From Brugia malayi (Eukaryota; Nematoda; Chromadorea; Rhabditida; Onchocercidae), in assembly GCF_000002995.4 (NCBI RefSeq), contig NW_025062475.1, positions 10,916,187 to 10,980,186 of the forward strand: a stretch of 64,000 bases of DNA, written 5' to 3'. The first letter of the stretch is position 1; every line of letters starts with the position of its first letter. Positions 15,823-27,122 of the stretch are shown piece after piece. The notes beneath the pieces were generated by a model, which had not been told where the DNA came from, did not search any database, and saw only the letters and a list, made by a program, of their open reading frames with translations. The position numbers and the translations under genes are program-made.

Positions 15823-15894
15823 TATACTCCGTAAAAGCTTGGGTTGCAGGACAGAAATCGTTTTGTCCTGCAACCCAAGCTTTTTCGGAGTATA
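15823..15894. repeat. Near-perfect hairpin: 31-bp arms, 10-nt loop
   Basis: The left arm (15823-15853, core AAGCTTGGGTTGCAGGACA) is the reverse complement of the right arm (15864-15894) with one mismatch in 31 positions. The loop is 10 nt. The arms are much richer in GC than the surroundings. Possible explanations are a fold-back element, a recent palindromic duplication, or a small-RNA precursor. The near-complete complementarity is greater than usual for a nematode microRNA precursor. Confidence 0.85.
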
Positions 15895-16478
15895 CCAAGC
15901 TTTCATAATTTAAGTGATAGTCTAGAAAAGCGGTCATTTGTTCCAATTATTTGTTTGTTTTTTTTTTTTTTGAAAATAAAAATCAAAATTGTAAACTATA
16001 CTTTGAAATGAGTAGACATAAAAGGTACGGAAAACAATATCGGAAACATTGAAAAAAATCTTCTCTTTATCAAATATCAGCTAGGTATAATGTCTCATTA
16101 TCAGCAGATTAATCGATATTTAATTTAAATCACATTCAAAATCAACAAGGTTAATTATTTTATTGGATCTTTATAGTAAGATTAATGACTGAAAGATTTC
16201 TTTAGCTGAATGAAATGATAAAATTTACAAAATAGATTGCCAAAATTTAGTTTAAAGTTGTAATAAATTGTTTAAAAGGATGAGTTAAAAAAGATCGCAG
16301 AATGGACAGAATGGAATAGAGTGTTTTGTTTTCTCGAAATTCAAATTTTTAAACTCTTAAAGGAAATTAATTTTTGATAAAAATTGTAGATCAGTAAAAG
16401 AGCTAAGAAAAAAACTTTGAAACAGAAAGAGGATAAAATGAACAAAAAGCAAAATTTTTATGATAAAGCCGTTTCAAC

Positions 16479-16545
16479 AGACACACATACACACACACAC
16501 ATACACACACACACATACACAGACACACACACACACATACACATA
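16479..16545. repeat. (CA)n/(CATA) microsatellite
   Basis: Interrupted CA repeats with ATAC and AGAC interruptions. No gene is near; the flanking 16.5-18.5 kb is desert with GC-richer patches at 16960-17170 and 17740-17960. Confidence 0.9.
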
Positions 16546-18599
16546 TCTCTTAGCAATACATATACTACAAGGAAAGGCGATAAAACATTGATCTGATCAT
16601 CTAGGCAATCTAGAAGTGATCAAAAATTTGCCAATTGCTAAAATAATTCACGATTTTTTGATTTCATTATTATTATTTATTATCATTTCTTAATTTATCA
16701 TTTCTCGAACCTACCAGAATTTCTCGAAAATATAACTGTAAACAGAGGAAATGAATAGCATATAATTGAAATTTTTTGATTAATAATTTGCGTAATATTT
16801 GCATGGCAAAAAAAGGAAAGAAAAAATCAAAATTACTTTAGTTTTAACTATAGGTATATACTAATAGCATAAATCAAATAAGGCTAAATCTAAGTATCAC
16901 TAACAATAATCATTTTGATACTTTGACGAAATGAAGTAGAACTTTTAATAGATTTTACCAACTTTCCCGTCATAAATCTCATCGATCCCTCCCCATTCCT
17001 GCAATAATCACAAATATCACATTGCTTAAACTCAATGCTACCGCCTCGGTGATAATTTTATGTACAATTCGGGCATCATTAACACATCAAATCATGTTCA
17101 AAAAAGTTCTTCAAATAACACATTTATGATTTTTATGTCAAAATACCGCCGCCGCTTTTCTATATCAAATCATTGCTATCATTCATTGTATTGACAAAGT
17201 CTTTTTAGCTATTGAAAAATGACTGAAAAAATAATGTTAGAGAGTGGAATAAAAAAAATTATTGCTGAGGAATTACCGCATAAATTCTGATAATTTTATT
17301 ATTATATATATTTTAAATTTAAATTAGTAAGGTGAATATATAGAAACAAAAAAAAAATTCTTTTTCTTTCTATTTTTATTTCCATAATTATTCTTTGTTT
17401 TTTCAAAATAATACTGTTCATTTTGGTTCTTAAAAAAACTACGATGCTAATGAAATGAATGAATAGTGAGCACTTTTTTAGTTGAATAATATGCCATATT
17501 TCGATTCCACTTTATCATTCACTTTTTCTGATCATATTCTCATATTTTTATTAGTTATTGAATAATTAAATATATATATACCTTAAACTTGATAAGTATA
17601 CTTTAAATTAGATAAGTTATAATAGTTTTAGTAATGGTTTGGCTTAGTTTTTTCGTTTTTTTCGATTTATTTTTTTTTTTAGTTCACACTATTAATATTC
17701 ATTAATATATGTTTTTGTGTGAGTGAAATCAACGGAACAAGAAAGAAAGCAAGGAAGAGAGGATGACCGATCCTTCGAGTTCAGATTCTTCTATCGTCCA
17801 CTTCTTCCTCCTTTTTCGTATTCTCAGTGTGAATCGGTCTGAATCGCTTGTTATGCTTTTATAAAAAAATTCTGAAAAACTAATTTGCTTATTTGTCGGC
17901 ATGAGCTCCGCAGATGGCTAAAATCATTTTGGAATGTGCTGCTGTTCTGTTGTTGAGTCATAATATCATGTTTGTTCAATTATGAATGGATAATATCTAA
18001 GGTATCGTTGAATTTTGTTACTTTTTTAAATGTTTATTTATAAATGAATTCATTTTTTATCACTGATTGATAATGAAAATAAATTTAATCAAAAAAATCT
18101 TTAAATGAACACTACTCATAGTTTAGCATTATAAGCTTCTCAATAAAGATTATTCAGTTGTCTTGAAACTCGTTGCAATTTCTCACTTTTTTTCTAAACA
18201 AAATATTTACAATTATTACAAGTATAGTTGTGTCATTCTATTAAACAATATTGGATCATTTACAAACAATATCGAACTACTGTTCACTGTTTACTAAAAT
18301 TATTGTTTATTAATTTTAAATCCTACAACAATATTTTATAAGACTTCTATCCAACTAATCACTATGCTAACACAATTTTTTTTTTTTTTTTTTTTGAATA
18401 AACTACAGGTGCCTAATTTTATATTCAAAACTAATTAACTTATCATGAAATGTATCATTTATTAGAAATGTTCGGATTTTTTTGTGCTTCAATGTTACTA
18501 CACAGTAGCAGTCATATATTTTATTCAAAACAAAGTAAATGAAGAAATTTAATAAATAATAAAACATTTTACAATTACTACTATGTTCAGTTCTTTAAA

Positions 18600-18792
18600 T
18601 ATTGCATCGCGAAGTGTTCTTCTTTTAGATTGTCACTTATTGTCATCAATTCATCCTTGGCATTTCCAGTTCTTAGTATTTTCAGCAATTCATATACTCT
18701 TTCTTTATTTGATGACACAATTGAGACAAGACATTATAATCGATCTTCTGATGGATTGCACGAGTACGATACTTTTCCATTAGGCAGAATTT
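18600..18792 (-). pseudogene. Diverged tandem relative of part of the inverted-repeat unit
   Basis: This stretch aligns, with many substitutions and small gaps, to 18893-19060 inside inverted-repeat arm A; both share the block CAGCAATTCAxATACTCTTTC. Read on the minus strand the two give related peptides: here LPNGKVSYSCNPSEDRL with an in-frame stop soon after and then ERVYELLKILR; in arm A, VLNGKISYSFDRSENRL, then EERVCELLESLR. Similarity at the protein level on that strand suggests both derive from an exon of an old gene or element. It has no counterpart next to arm B. Confidence 0.45.
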
Positions 18793-18806
18793 AAACGATT
18801 AATTTA

Positions 18807-19992
18807 TACACGAAATTATTTTATTATTTTAAATTAATTTGAACTCTACGAATTTTTAGGAATAGAAATTTGTGATCGGCCGACTTCATTTCAGTGAGAA
18901 GCATTCTTTTCTTAGATTATCACTCACTTATTGCTAACATTTCTAGTCTCAGCGATTCCAGCAATTCACATACTCTTTCCTCAACCATTGTGACAAAACA
19001 TTGCAATCGATTCTCTGATCGATCGAACGAATACGATATTTTTCCATTAAGTACAATTTTAAATGGTATGGCAAAGCAAAAATGTAAGAAAGAGAGTAAA
19101 GTGGCGGATATTGTTCAATTGCAACTTTTATAAAATGCTGAGAATGTTAATGGCGCATTTTTGATAGACTTTTTGGAAGCAATGATTTATTGGTTGGTAT
19201 TGTAGGTGTGATCGGAAGGAAGAAACTTCACTTTCTTCAAATTTATTATCGTTTTGTAAATAATTTAATAATTAGAATGGAAAAGTTAGTGAAGAAAAAG
19301 AAGTAGAAATAAGAGAGAAAGAGAAAAAATAAATTGAATTAGTTGAAATTTCAGAATACTTCAGGTACCTTAACTTAATATCAAGTTAAAGAAACCTAAA
19401 GGTTTGTTATTATTAGAAGCAATGTTTAACTTATAGCAAAGAAAATGAATTAAATTAAATAAATTTCAGATTAATTTGCTACAATTCGATTTAATATCAA
19501 TGTGTGTGTGTGTGTGTGTGTTTGTGTATTCAAATTCTTCACTAGCGAGAATGAAGAAATTAAAGAAATCGGCACCATAACATAACTTTAAAGAAATCCT
19601 TTTTCGTCCTTTTTCGATTTCGCTTCTGAGAATTATGCTAAATTTGTTGTGAAAAAATACCCAATCTCAGACGAATAAATCAACTTTTTAGAGTTCATTT
19701 AATGTATTTTGGGAATATCAAAAGGAGCGACAGCTGTAGTACTTTAGGTAATCTTCTGCTCCTGCATTTTGGACTTTTTGGAAATGATTAATTAGCTATT
19801 AATGAGCAGAAACTGAACTTATCATTCACTGTTGTCCTCTGTGAAATGATGATTCCTAGGATTAACAGGAAATGTTAATTTGAAATGAAATTGTTATTTG
19901 TGTGCAAATTCTGTCACATAAGAATAGATCCTTGAAATAATTATCTTAAAAAAAGTGACTTACTTGCTCAAAAAATAAACGAATTGATGAGA
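18807..19992 (+). repeat. Long inverted duplication, arm A
   Basis: About 1.18 kb nearly identical (by eye about 99%) to the reverse complement of 52584-53768. It shares an open frame (18894-19133) whose 79-codon translation is the same in both arms, a TG microsatellite (10 repeats here, 12 in arm B), and the GC-richer segment around 19720-19860. Differences cluster near both ends. No transposase, terminal inverted repeat or LTR is recognisable within it. The minus strand holds a peptide-like reading (ending LLESLRLEMLAISE and a stop) related to the diverged copy immediately to the left. Confidence 0.9.
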
Positions 19993-20658
19993 AATGCAAA
20001 TTTAAACGAATAGGGAAAATTCTAAGGAAACTGTTAATAGTGCGCAAATGATTCTAAAATGATTCAATAAATAAATAGAAGTTAAGTGAGTTCATATCAT
20101 TTCCATAGTTCTACTTAAATTGAATCAATTTCATTATGCAACTTCTAATTATCAAAATAAACTACAAACAGTAATGTGCATACTTTTTAATTTATAAAAT
20201 TAATTATTTTAATTACAGTTTCTTTATTTTATTAGCACCGCAAGTAATCTAATCATAGGTTAATCATCCTTAATTACTCCACTATATCACATCACATTCA
20301 TTATTGGAATCAGTTAACCTGTGTGAATCTTCTGGAAACAAATTTTATGCTATATCGTTTTTCACACACAGAATAATGTATTGTTTTATGAACTAGGAAA
20401 TGCTTACCTAACTTAGTGACAATACGAGTGACAAAACCATACTTTGTTGACGTAGATAAAAATGAAATAATTGCATTGTCAATTGTAATAGATTTTGTTC
20501 CTTTATTTTATCAGCGCTACAATTCATTCTACTTGACCTTACTTAACATAAAAATTCAACTTTATAGCATGGAGATAGTGTGTTGCTATAGAGTAACTTT
20601 TTCTTAACAAGTCTCACCGTTTACTGTATGATATACATTTGTCTGTACTTCCTGTCTT

Positions 20659-20697
20659 ATTGCGCATTAAGTCGGGTAGTTACTATCCATGCGCAAT
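20659..20697. repeat. Nested hairpin with GC-rich arms
   Basis: ATTGCGCAT (20659-20667) pairs perfectly with ATGCGCAAT (20689-20697). Inside it GGGTAGT can pair with ACTATCC, leaving a 1-nt centre and a small bulge. It sits in a GC-richer island (20600-20710) of the Hox upstream desert. It could be a structured RNA element or a palindromic protein-binding site; no expression evidence is visible. Confidence 0.45.
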
Positions 20698-21029
20698 TTG
20701 TTATAATATGGGGCACAATTACATCGAAATATGGTTTGGTTGTTTGTAAATTTGCATTCATTAAATTAAGGACTCGCAATTTTATATAAAATCAAATTAT
20801 GCCGAATATGTAATTCTTTGTTTTGATAATACATTTTAAACACGTACATTATAAATATAAAGCTCATACCTCACCTTTTTTTTCTTTTCTTTTCAATTTT
20901 TAAAGTTTTGAAATATACCTAGAGTAAAGAATCCAAAACTAAGAAAATCAAAATTCAAATTTAATGGAAATAAAATGAAATGCGAGGAAATCGGTTTCAT
21001 TTGAACTTATCGTACAGCATTGTATAAGA

Positions 21030-23420
21030 TTGCTATCTCGGCGGCACATTATAATGATGATAGCAATACTGTCTATTCCTGAAATATTCGAATCCATAAT
21101 TATCTTTCAACTCCACCCTATCTCATTCTTGCTACCATTGGGCGTTACAATAACTTTAATAGTATTATAGGAGATGGGACCCGCCTTTTGCGCATTTTGC
21201 ATCGAAGGATCTTCTCCGCCTCTTCTCTCATTTCCCTTGTTGCTTTTTTCAATAACAATAATCAGATAAACAGTAGCGAGTTTTACTAACTTCCAATACC
21301 ATTCATTTATTCATTTGAGCAGTTTTATTGTCAATCAAGGCTTCTTTCATTACTCATTCATTTATCATCGTTATATTTTACATACCTTTTCTTTGAAATC
21401 ATTTTATTACTTATCGTTTCCATTTATATGTTTTAATTGATGACATAAAGAAAGTGTTATTTCATTCAAATTACAATCATAATATCATATTATAAAGGCA
21501 AACATGCTGAGATGAAATTTAGTATTAATTAAAGTAATATTATGAAAGAATTAATTAAAGTAATATTGTGATAAGAACCAGTTTGGATATTGTAGAAGAT
21601 TAGATAAAATTCAATTGCTTAATACTGAAGTATCGAGATTTCATTATAATAATTTAGTAATTTAGACTGTTAAGAAATAGTCTATAAAGTCATACTTTTT
21701 TTTTTAATTTCATTTACTAAACAGTTTTTTAAGCACATTAGCGATTTCTAATTGTAACGTCAACTTAAAGTAGCAATAGATCGATTTAAATATTACATAG
21801 ATGATTCATTCAAGAAAAGCATCAATAAAAGTCTTCTCTAAGAAATATTTGCTATTCGTTTCTTACTTCATTTTTATTAATACTAACAAAATTCAATGAA
21901 AAATAGTAAAGCAAGATTCTCAATTTCTATTTCTATAGCAATTTAGGTAAAATTCAATCCCTTATGCAATTGAATTGACAGATAGTTACATCTTATATAG
22001 ACCCGCTGCGTTCTGACATTTTGCATCAGTAATTGTCATAAATATTTGAATTAGCATGATCAAAGAAACGGCAGACAGAAGAAGCAGCAATGATTTTTTT
22101 CTCTCGTTTTAAAAAAATTTAAACAACTTTATGAAATTTTTCAAAATTCTAATTTCTTAAAGGAATTTTTGAAATATAAAAATTTTAGAGCACATATTGA
22201 TTTTGAAAATTTTGATTGAATTTTTTTTTTTCTAAAAATTGTTTTATGCAATGTTTTCTTTACATCACTTTGGAAAACAAAAACGATTGCACTTTTCAGC
22301 TGCTTTTTTTGATTAATACTTTATCAATGCCATCAAAAGCTTTCTAGCGATGATAGCTATATTTGTAAATGAAACAAAAAAAAAAAAAAAAATAGAAATC
22401 TCTGATTGTGATTTTAATTTATTTCCATCAGGATGATCAAATTCATACTTTTACTAAGTTTAAGGATTAAAGGAAAGATAGATCAGAATATGATTTTAGT
22501 AATCAGAACGAGCAAGATCATCCAGTCTGTTCAGTAGCTGATTAAAAGTTTAGATGCATTTATTTCAAATCCCTTCGCAAAATTTCAACTCATCCCAGAA
22601 CATTACATTCAAAAAAAGTTATATTATTCATAATTAAATTTAACATTGCATTTTTTCCAAAATCTTTGTTAACTAATTTACAAAAAAAAAGAAGAGAAAA
22701 AAAAAAAATGAAATTAATATTATCGTAAATTGGGCCCGTCCACAAAAACTTTCATGCTTTGTGTTTGAAAAAAGGCTGTAAAGAAAGTTCTTGTTCAGTT
22801 GAAAGCTCTCAAAAATTTTTGAATTAAATAGGATTAATGAATTTTTCAGAAATTGAAGAAGGAGTTAATATGTTGTACATTTAGCACTACACAACAAATG
22901 TTATTAGCATATTTGGACCGACTTAAAAAAAAAAAAAACCCTTCACACTAGTTCATAATAATTTTTATTTTCTTTTTTTCCTCAACTCATCCCAGAATAC
23001 CACAGCATTACATTCAAAAAAAAAAAAAAATCCAGAACATTACATTTACTTTTTTTTCTGCAAATTTATTCATCTCCAAATGTTTCGTTTATATGAGATG
23101 CAAATAAACATTATAATAATATAATATCACTTATTGTATTGTATCAAAATCTCTTATCACAATTTTTTAAAAACTTATCATTTGACATTACTATTATTAG
23201 CATTATTATTATTATTATTTACATAATATCATGATTAGTACAATAATTATCACTCAAAACTTTCCCATAATTATTTTGTGTTGCCGTTGTCTGATTGGTG
23301 GAAGGAAACGGTAAGCCAATTGTAGTTATCATAAGAAGCCACGCCTATTTCAGGCCTCACACATCGCCATTGTCATTTCTTTGCTGTTTGTCGACATATT
23401 CACCCAAACCACCCATCTCT
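21030..23420. other. Desert with GC-rich islands and a small dispersed repeat
   Basis: No gene supported. GC-richer islands lie at 21030-21240 (containing ATTGGGCG and GGGACCCGCC), 21990-22090 and 23275-23420 (containing CCAAT-box like GATTGGTGG and GCCAATTG, and CCACGCC). A motif CAACTCATCCCAGAA followed by GCATTACATTCAAAA-type sequence occurs twice, near 22587 and 22983. The islands are candidate enhancers or promoters by composition only. Confidence 0.4.
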
Positions 23421-23447
23421 CTAATGTTCATGCTAAACTTTTTATTA

Positions 23448-23574
23448 GCATGCACATGCATACAGACATGTGCAAAGTGCCTGTATTTGTATATGCATGT
23501 GCATGCATGCATATGTATACCTGTATATATATATGTGCGCTTATGTGTATGTGTGTGTGTGTGTGTGTGTGTGT
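23448..23574. repeat. Alternating purine-pyrimidine tract ending in (GT)n
   Basis: TGCATG and ATAT alternation runs into an uninterrupted (GT)12 at 23551-23574. Open frames through it on both strands encode only Cys/Val or Thr/His repeats and are not genes. Confidence 0.85.
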
Positions 23575-25847
23575 CATTCATAAAGATGTCATAATTAGAC
23601 ATCCAATAGAGAGGTGCGTAAATAATTCACTATGTCAAAATGATTGATATGTGAATGCTTTAATGGCCTATATTTGAGAAAGGATGTGATAAAAAGATAA
23701 GATTGTACTTCGAAGTGATAATTTAGAAGTGAATTCTAAAGCTTTTCATTCTTATCCTTTAGCAGCAACAACAATAAAGGAAAAAAGTAAATTAAACCTT
23801 GAAATATCGTTTGTTAATTGATAGATTAAGCGCTAAGATTTATTGTTGTTATTATGGAAGCATTTGTGTTGGAGCATTTTGAATGATTAATGTGCGTTCA
23901 TCATTTGCTAATTTGTCTAAATATTGTTAAATTTATTATCATTAGAAATGTGTTTAATAATTTAGAAGATAATGATTTAAAATACTTGATATATGAGAAA
24001 TTTGCGAAAGATTCTTTTTCTTTTCATTTCAAAAACTGCACAATTTTAAATTTAATTTTTTTGTCCCTTCTCACGAAAATTCGAGAAAAAGTAAAGAAAT
24101 TTGATTCAACTAAAAATATATGATCTTTATGCTATCAACTAGTGAGATATGTTGAGATCATCGTGAAATAAGCCATGATGTCATCATTTACTTTCACTAC
24201 GACTATTCTATGATCAATAATTCTTAATTTTTATTAAAATATATTTTTAACTATCACTTAGTTCTTTAACTGGGCCATACTGCCGATACTATCAGTCATT
24301 GAACTGACAACAAGCTAAATATATATGTTCCAGAAATTGATAAATGGCTATGATCAGAGTAGTAATCATTATTTTCTCATTATTAAAAGATTCAGTAAAA
24401 TAACATCATTCAAAGTGTCTTGAAAATTATGATGCTGTAGTACATAAAACTGATTTCATAAAACGAAATAATTGCTGTAAATGTTAATTAATAAAATAAA
24501 ACCTACCAATTAGTAGTTTGAAATTTTGAAGAGAATTTAGGAAGCAATAATTGAGGAAGAAGTTAGCATGAAAAATAGCAGTTTTCTTCCAGCAAAGATT
24601 ATGATAGAAGCCAGCTGCAACGGCAGTAACTGTAACAATTGTATCAACTAGTTCAGATAGATTTATCGTATAAGCATTTTATATGCCCTTAACAGCATCG
24701 TTGGCTTTATGTTCCAATCAAAATATTGGCTATTACAATGTTTATGTCCCTATTCTTCTTTATCACTCTCTCCTTTTTCCCTGAATACTTTCCGTTTTTT
24801 CTATAATTTTCATGATTTATACTTGTCGTAAAATAGCATATCACTATCATAATTTTATTTATCTTTGAATAATAACAATGGAAAATTTCACATTAAGAAG
24901 ATTATGTATGGTTTTGATTTATTTTAAAATAGATTATCAATCAATTTATGACTCTATTAATTTTTATTTCCCACTGCAATTTCGCGCAAATAACAAGTGA
25001 TAAAAGCTACACGAGTAAGGTTTAAAAATTAGTAATTTAAGGAGCAATTTTTTTGAAATAATAATGTTTGCTTGATAAATTTCGAAAATTCTGGATAATT
25101 ACACTTCATGAATGCTTGACACCAAAGGAAGAAGTGCTATATTGCACAAATCATGAAGTTTTGATGGGATTAACTTTATGAAATTGTCAATATAATAGTA
25201 AAAATATCACATAATTTTGCATATTTTTAATATTTTTGAGAATAAATTTTATATGATAATTTAACATGTTCATTAATTATATAATTGATGCATCAGAATA
25301 TTGTAAATAATTTTAATATGTAAACAGTTTTATGATAGACTTGGACACTTCACGATTTTTTTCTGCAGTGAACTAAACAAAGCACAAAAATCTATTACAT
25401 TTAGTCAGCATAGCATTTCTACTTGTGTCAAATTATATTTTTATCCCAGCTTATCCAATAGAACAAAATCATCTAATTCAACCAATCGATCAATTACCTA
25501 TCTTCATTATGAGATAACGTGATAGATGTCTAACATGCATTATATTGTAATGCGCAAAATTTGACATCGATTACGATAATACATTGCAACGGTATTGTCA
25601 TATCAGTCATTCGATTCAGATGTCACAAATAAGAATCCCATTTAGTAACGGCTCATAAAACGATAGTTAGACTAAAAAAAAATTTTTTTCAATCATTTGA
25701 AGATAGTTAATCAATTTTTTAAACAAATATTTCAATCTTTTACAAAAAAGAAAAAAAAAAAAACTACCGTTATTTGTTCTGATGCTGAAAACCGGATTTA
25801 TTTAAACGATGTGTGTATGAATGCAAATTGATGTACGTACATACGCA

Positions 25848-25911
25848 AGTGTATGTGTGTGTGTGTGTTTGTATGTGTGCATGATATATGTGTGTGTCTG
25901 TCTGTCTACAT
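25848..25911. repeat. (GT)n/(TGTC)n microsatellite
   Basis: Interrupted GT repeats ending in TGTCTGTCTG. Open frames on both strands here are low complexity. Confidence 0.85.
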
Positions 25912-26114
25912 ATATGCTGTTGTACACACATAAATCGGTGTTGATTAAAAGTTTGAGAAGCGTTTGGCAAACGTACGCACAATTTGGTTTTCTCAAATAT
26001 TGAAGTAACACTTCTCATTCATATCAGTAATTTTAGTATTTTTAAATATTTAACAAGTTAATTCCATTTTAATTTTTTTTTTTTTTATTCCCAATTAATT
26101 ACAACGTTGTAAGA

Positions 26115-26300
26115 ATGATAATGAAGTACAGTAATGGAAAATACTTCTGGGGAAAAAAGTTAAAAGTTGAATCACTACATTTAATAATAGCAAAAGGAGT
26201 TCGATTAGCAATCCGGAAAATATGCACGGAGCCTATGGTAAACATTTTTGAAAATGTTTTACTTTTTCAGTCTGCGAAATCGTTTACAAAAGTTTATTAG
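26115..26300 (+). other. Possible isolated exon upstream of the Hox gene
   Basis: The frame from ATG at 26115 reads protein-like up to KGVRLAIRKICTEPM, where a good donor-like GTAAAC occurs at 26238; beyond it the frame runs into AT-rich sequence and stops. Splicing to the Hox exon acceptor at 27069 would meet a stop before the Hox start, so it would act at most as an upstream ORF exon. No family was recognised. It could be a 5' exon of an alternative transcript, a relic, or chance. Confidence 0.2.
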
Positions 26301-27069
26301 ATATTTCTTCAGTTTCGCCGTTATAATAATACCGAAGAATTTGCCCGGATAATGATTTCTTTTTTGAAAGACATATTTAATATAATGTTTTTTTCTACAC
26401 AGTACAATTTATTTTTAAAAAATTTTTAAATGGAAAGAAAAGTAAAAGGTAAAGAGTTGTGATAGTTTATCTGATTGATCCATCAGGAAATGATTTCCTG
26501 TAAACTAAACTATACTGTTGTTGCATTGATTTTTTCTCGAATATTATTTGCTGATTGAGCAACAACATTGTCATCATAATTTGTCATTGACTTTTTCAAA
26601 CGCAATAGAAACTCAATGAGAAGGAAAAGAAAATAAACGTAATATTGTGGTACGGTGAGGAATTACATTAAGAATATTTGCATTCCTTTCCAAAATTTTT
26701 TAGAGAATATTGCAGAAAAAATTTCTTATAAAAAAGTAGCTAGGAAAAATCTAAGCAATGAACTAATTTCAGTCAACTTTGAAATAATTTGAGAGCTAAA
26801 TGTAAGATACGATAAGCTTTTATAATTTTAATAGTAGCAAAATGAAAAAAAAAGAGTTTTGGAAGAACAATTTTGTTGATCTTTTGATTAGATAAAGGAG
26901 GATTGATTTCCTGGAAATAGAAAATTTTGATCATTTTGAGATTGAGATAAAGTGTTTAAAATTTGATCTACTAATCAGCATAGAATCAATCAATTTCGTT
27001 GTGCTTAACTTTTGTGTTAACTCGATTCTTTCCACTCTATTTAATTTTTCATTTCATTTTAAATTCTAG

Positions 27070-27122
27070 GAAAAAGACTTCCTTGTATGCAGTGTAACTT
27101 TTTATATTATCCAATGATATGA
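27070..27122 (+). promoter_or_regulatory. Hox 5' leader: acceptor and start-overlapping uORF
   Basis: TTTTAAATTCTAG ends at 27069 and is a candidate spliced-leader or 5'-UTR acceptor. In the following leader an ATG at 27114 opens ATG-ATA-TGA, whose stop overlaps the main ATG at 27119 by two bases. Such a minimal uORF could lower initiation or allow reinitiation at the Hox start. Alternatively translation begins at the in-frame second Met (codon 5). Confidence 0.4.

Noticed and set aside
18894..19133. 79-codon frame conserved exactly in both inverted-repeat arms, considered as a gene
   Set aside because: Identity simply reflects the recent duplication of the DNA; the peptide has no recognisable features and the other strand looks more protein-like.
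23295..23647. Overlapping open frames on both strands around the GT repeat
   Set aside because: They exist because of the dinucleotide repeat and encode Cys/Val or Thr/His runs; no splice context or conserved motif.
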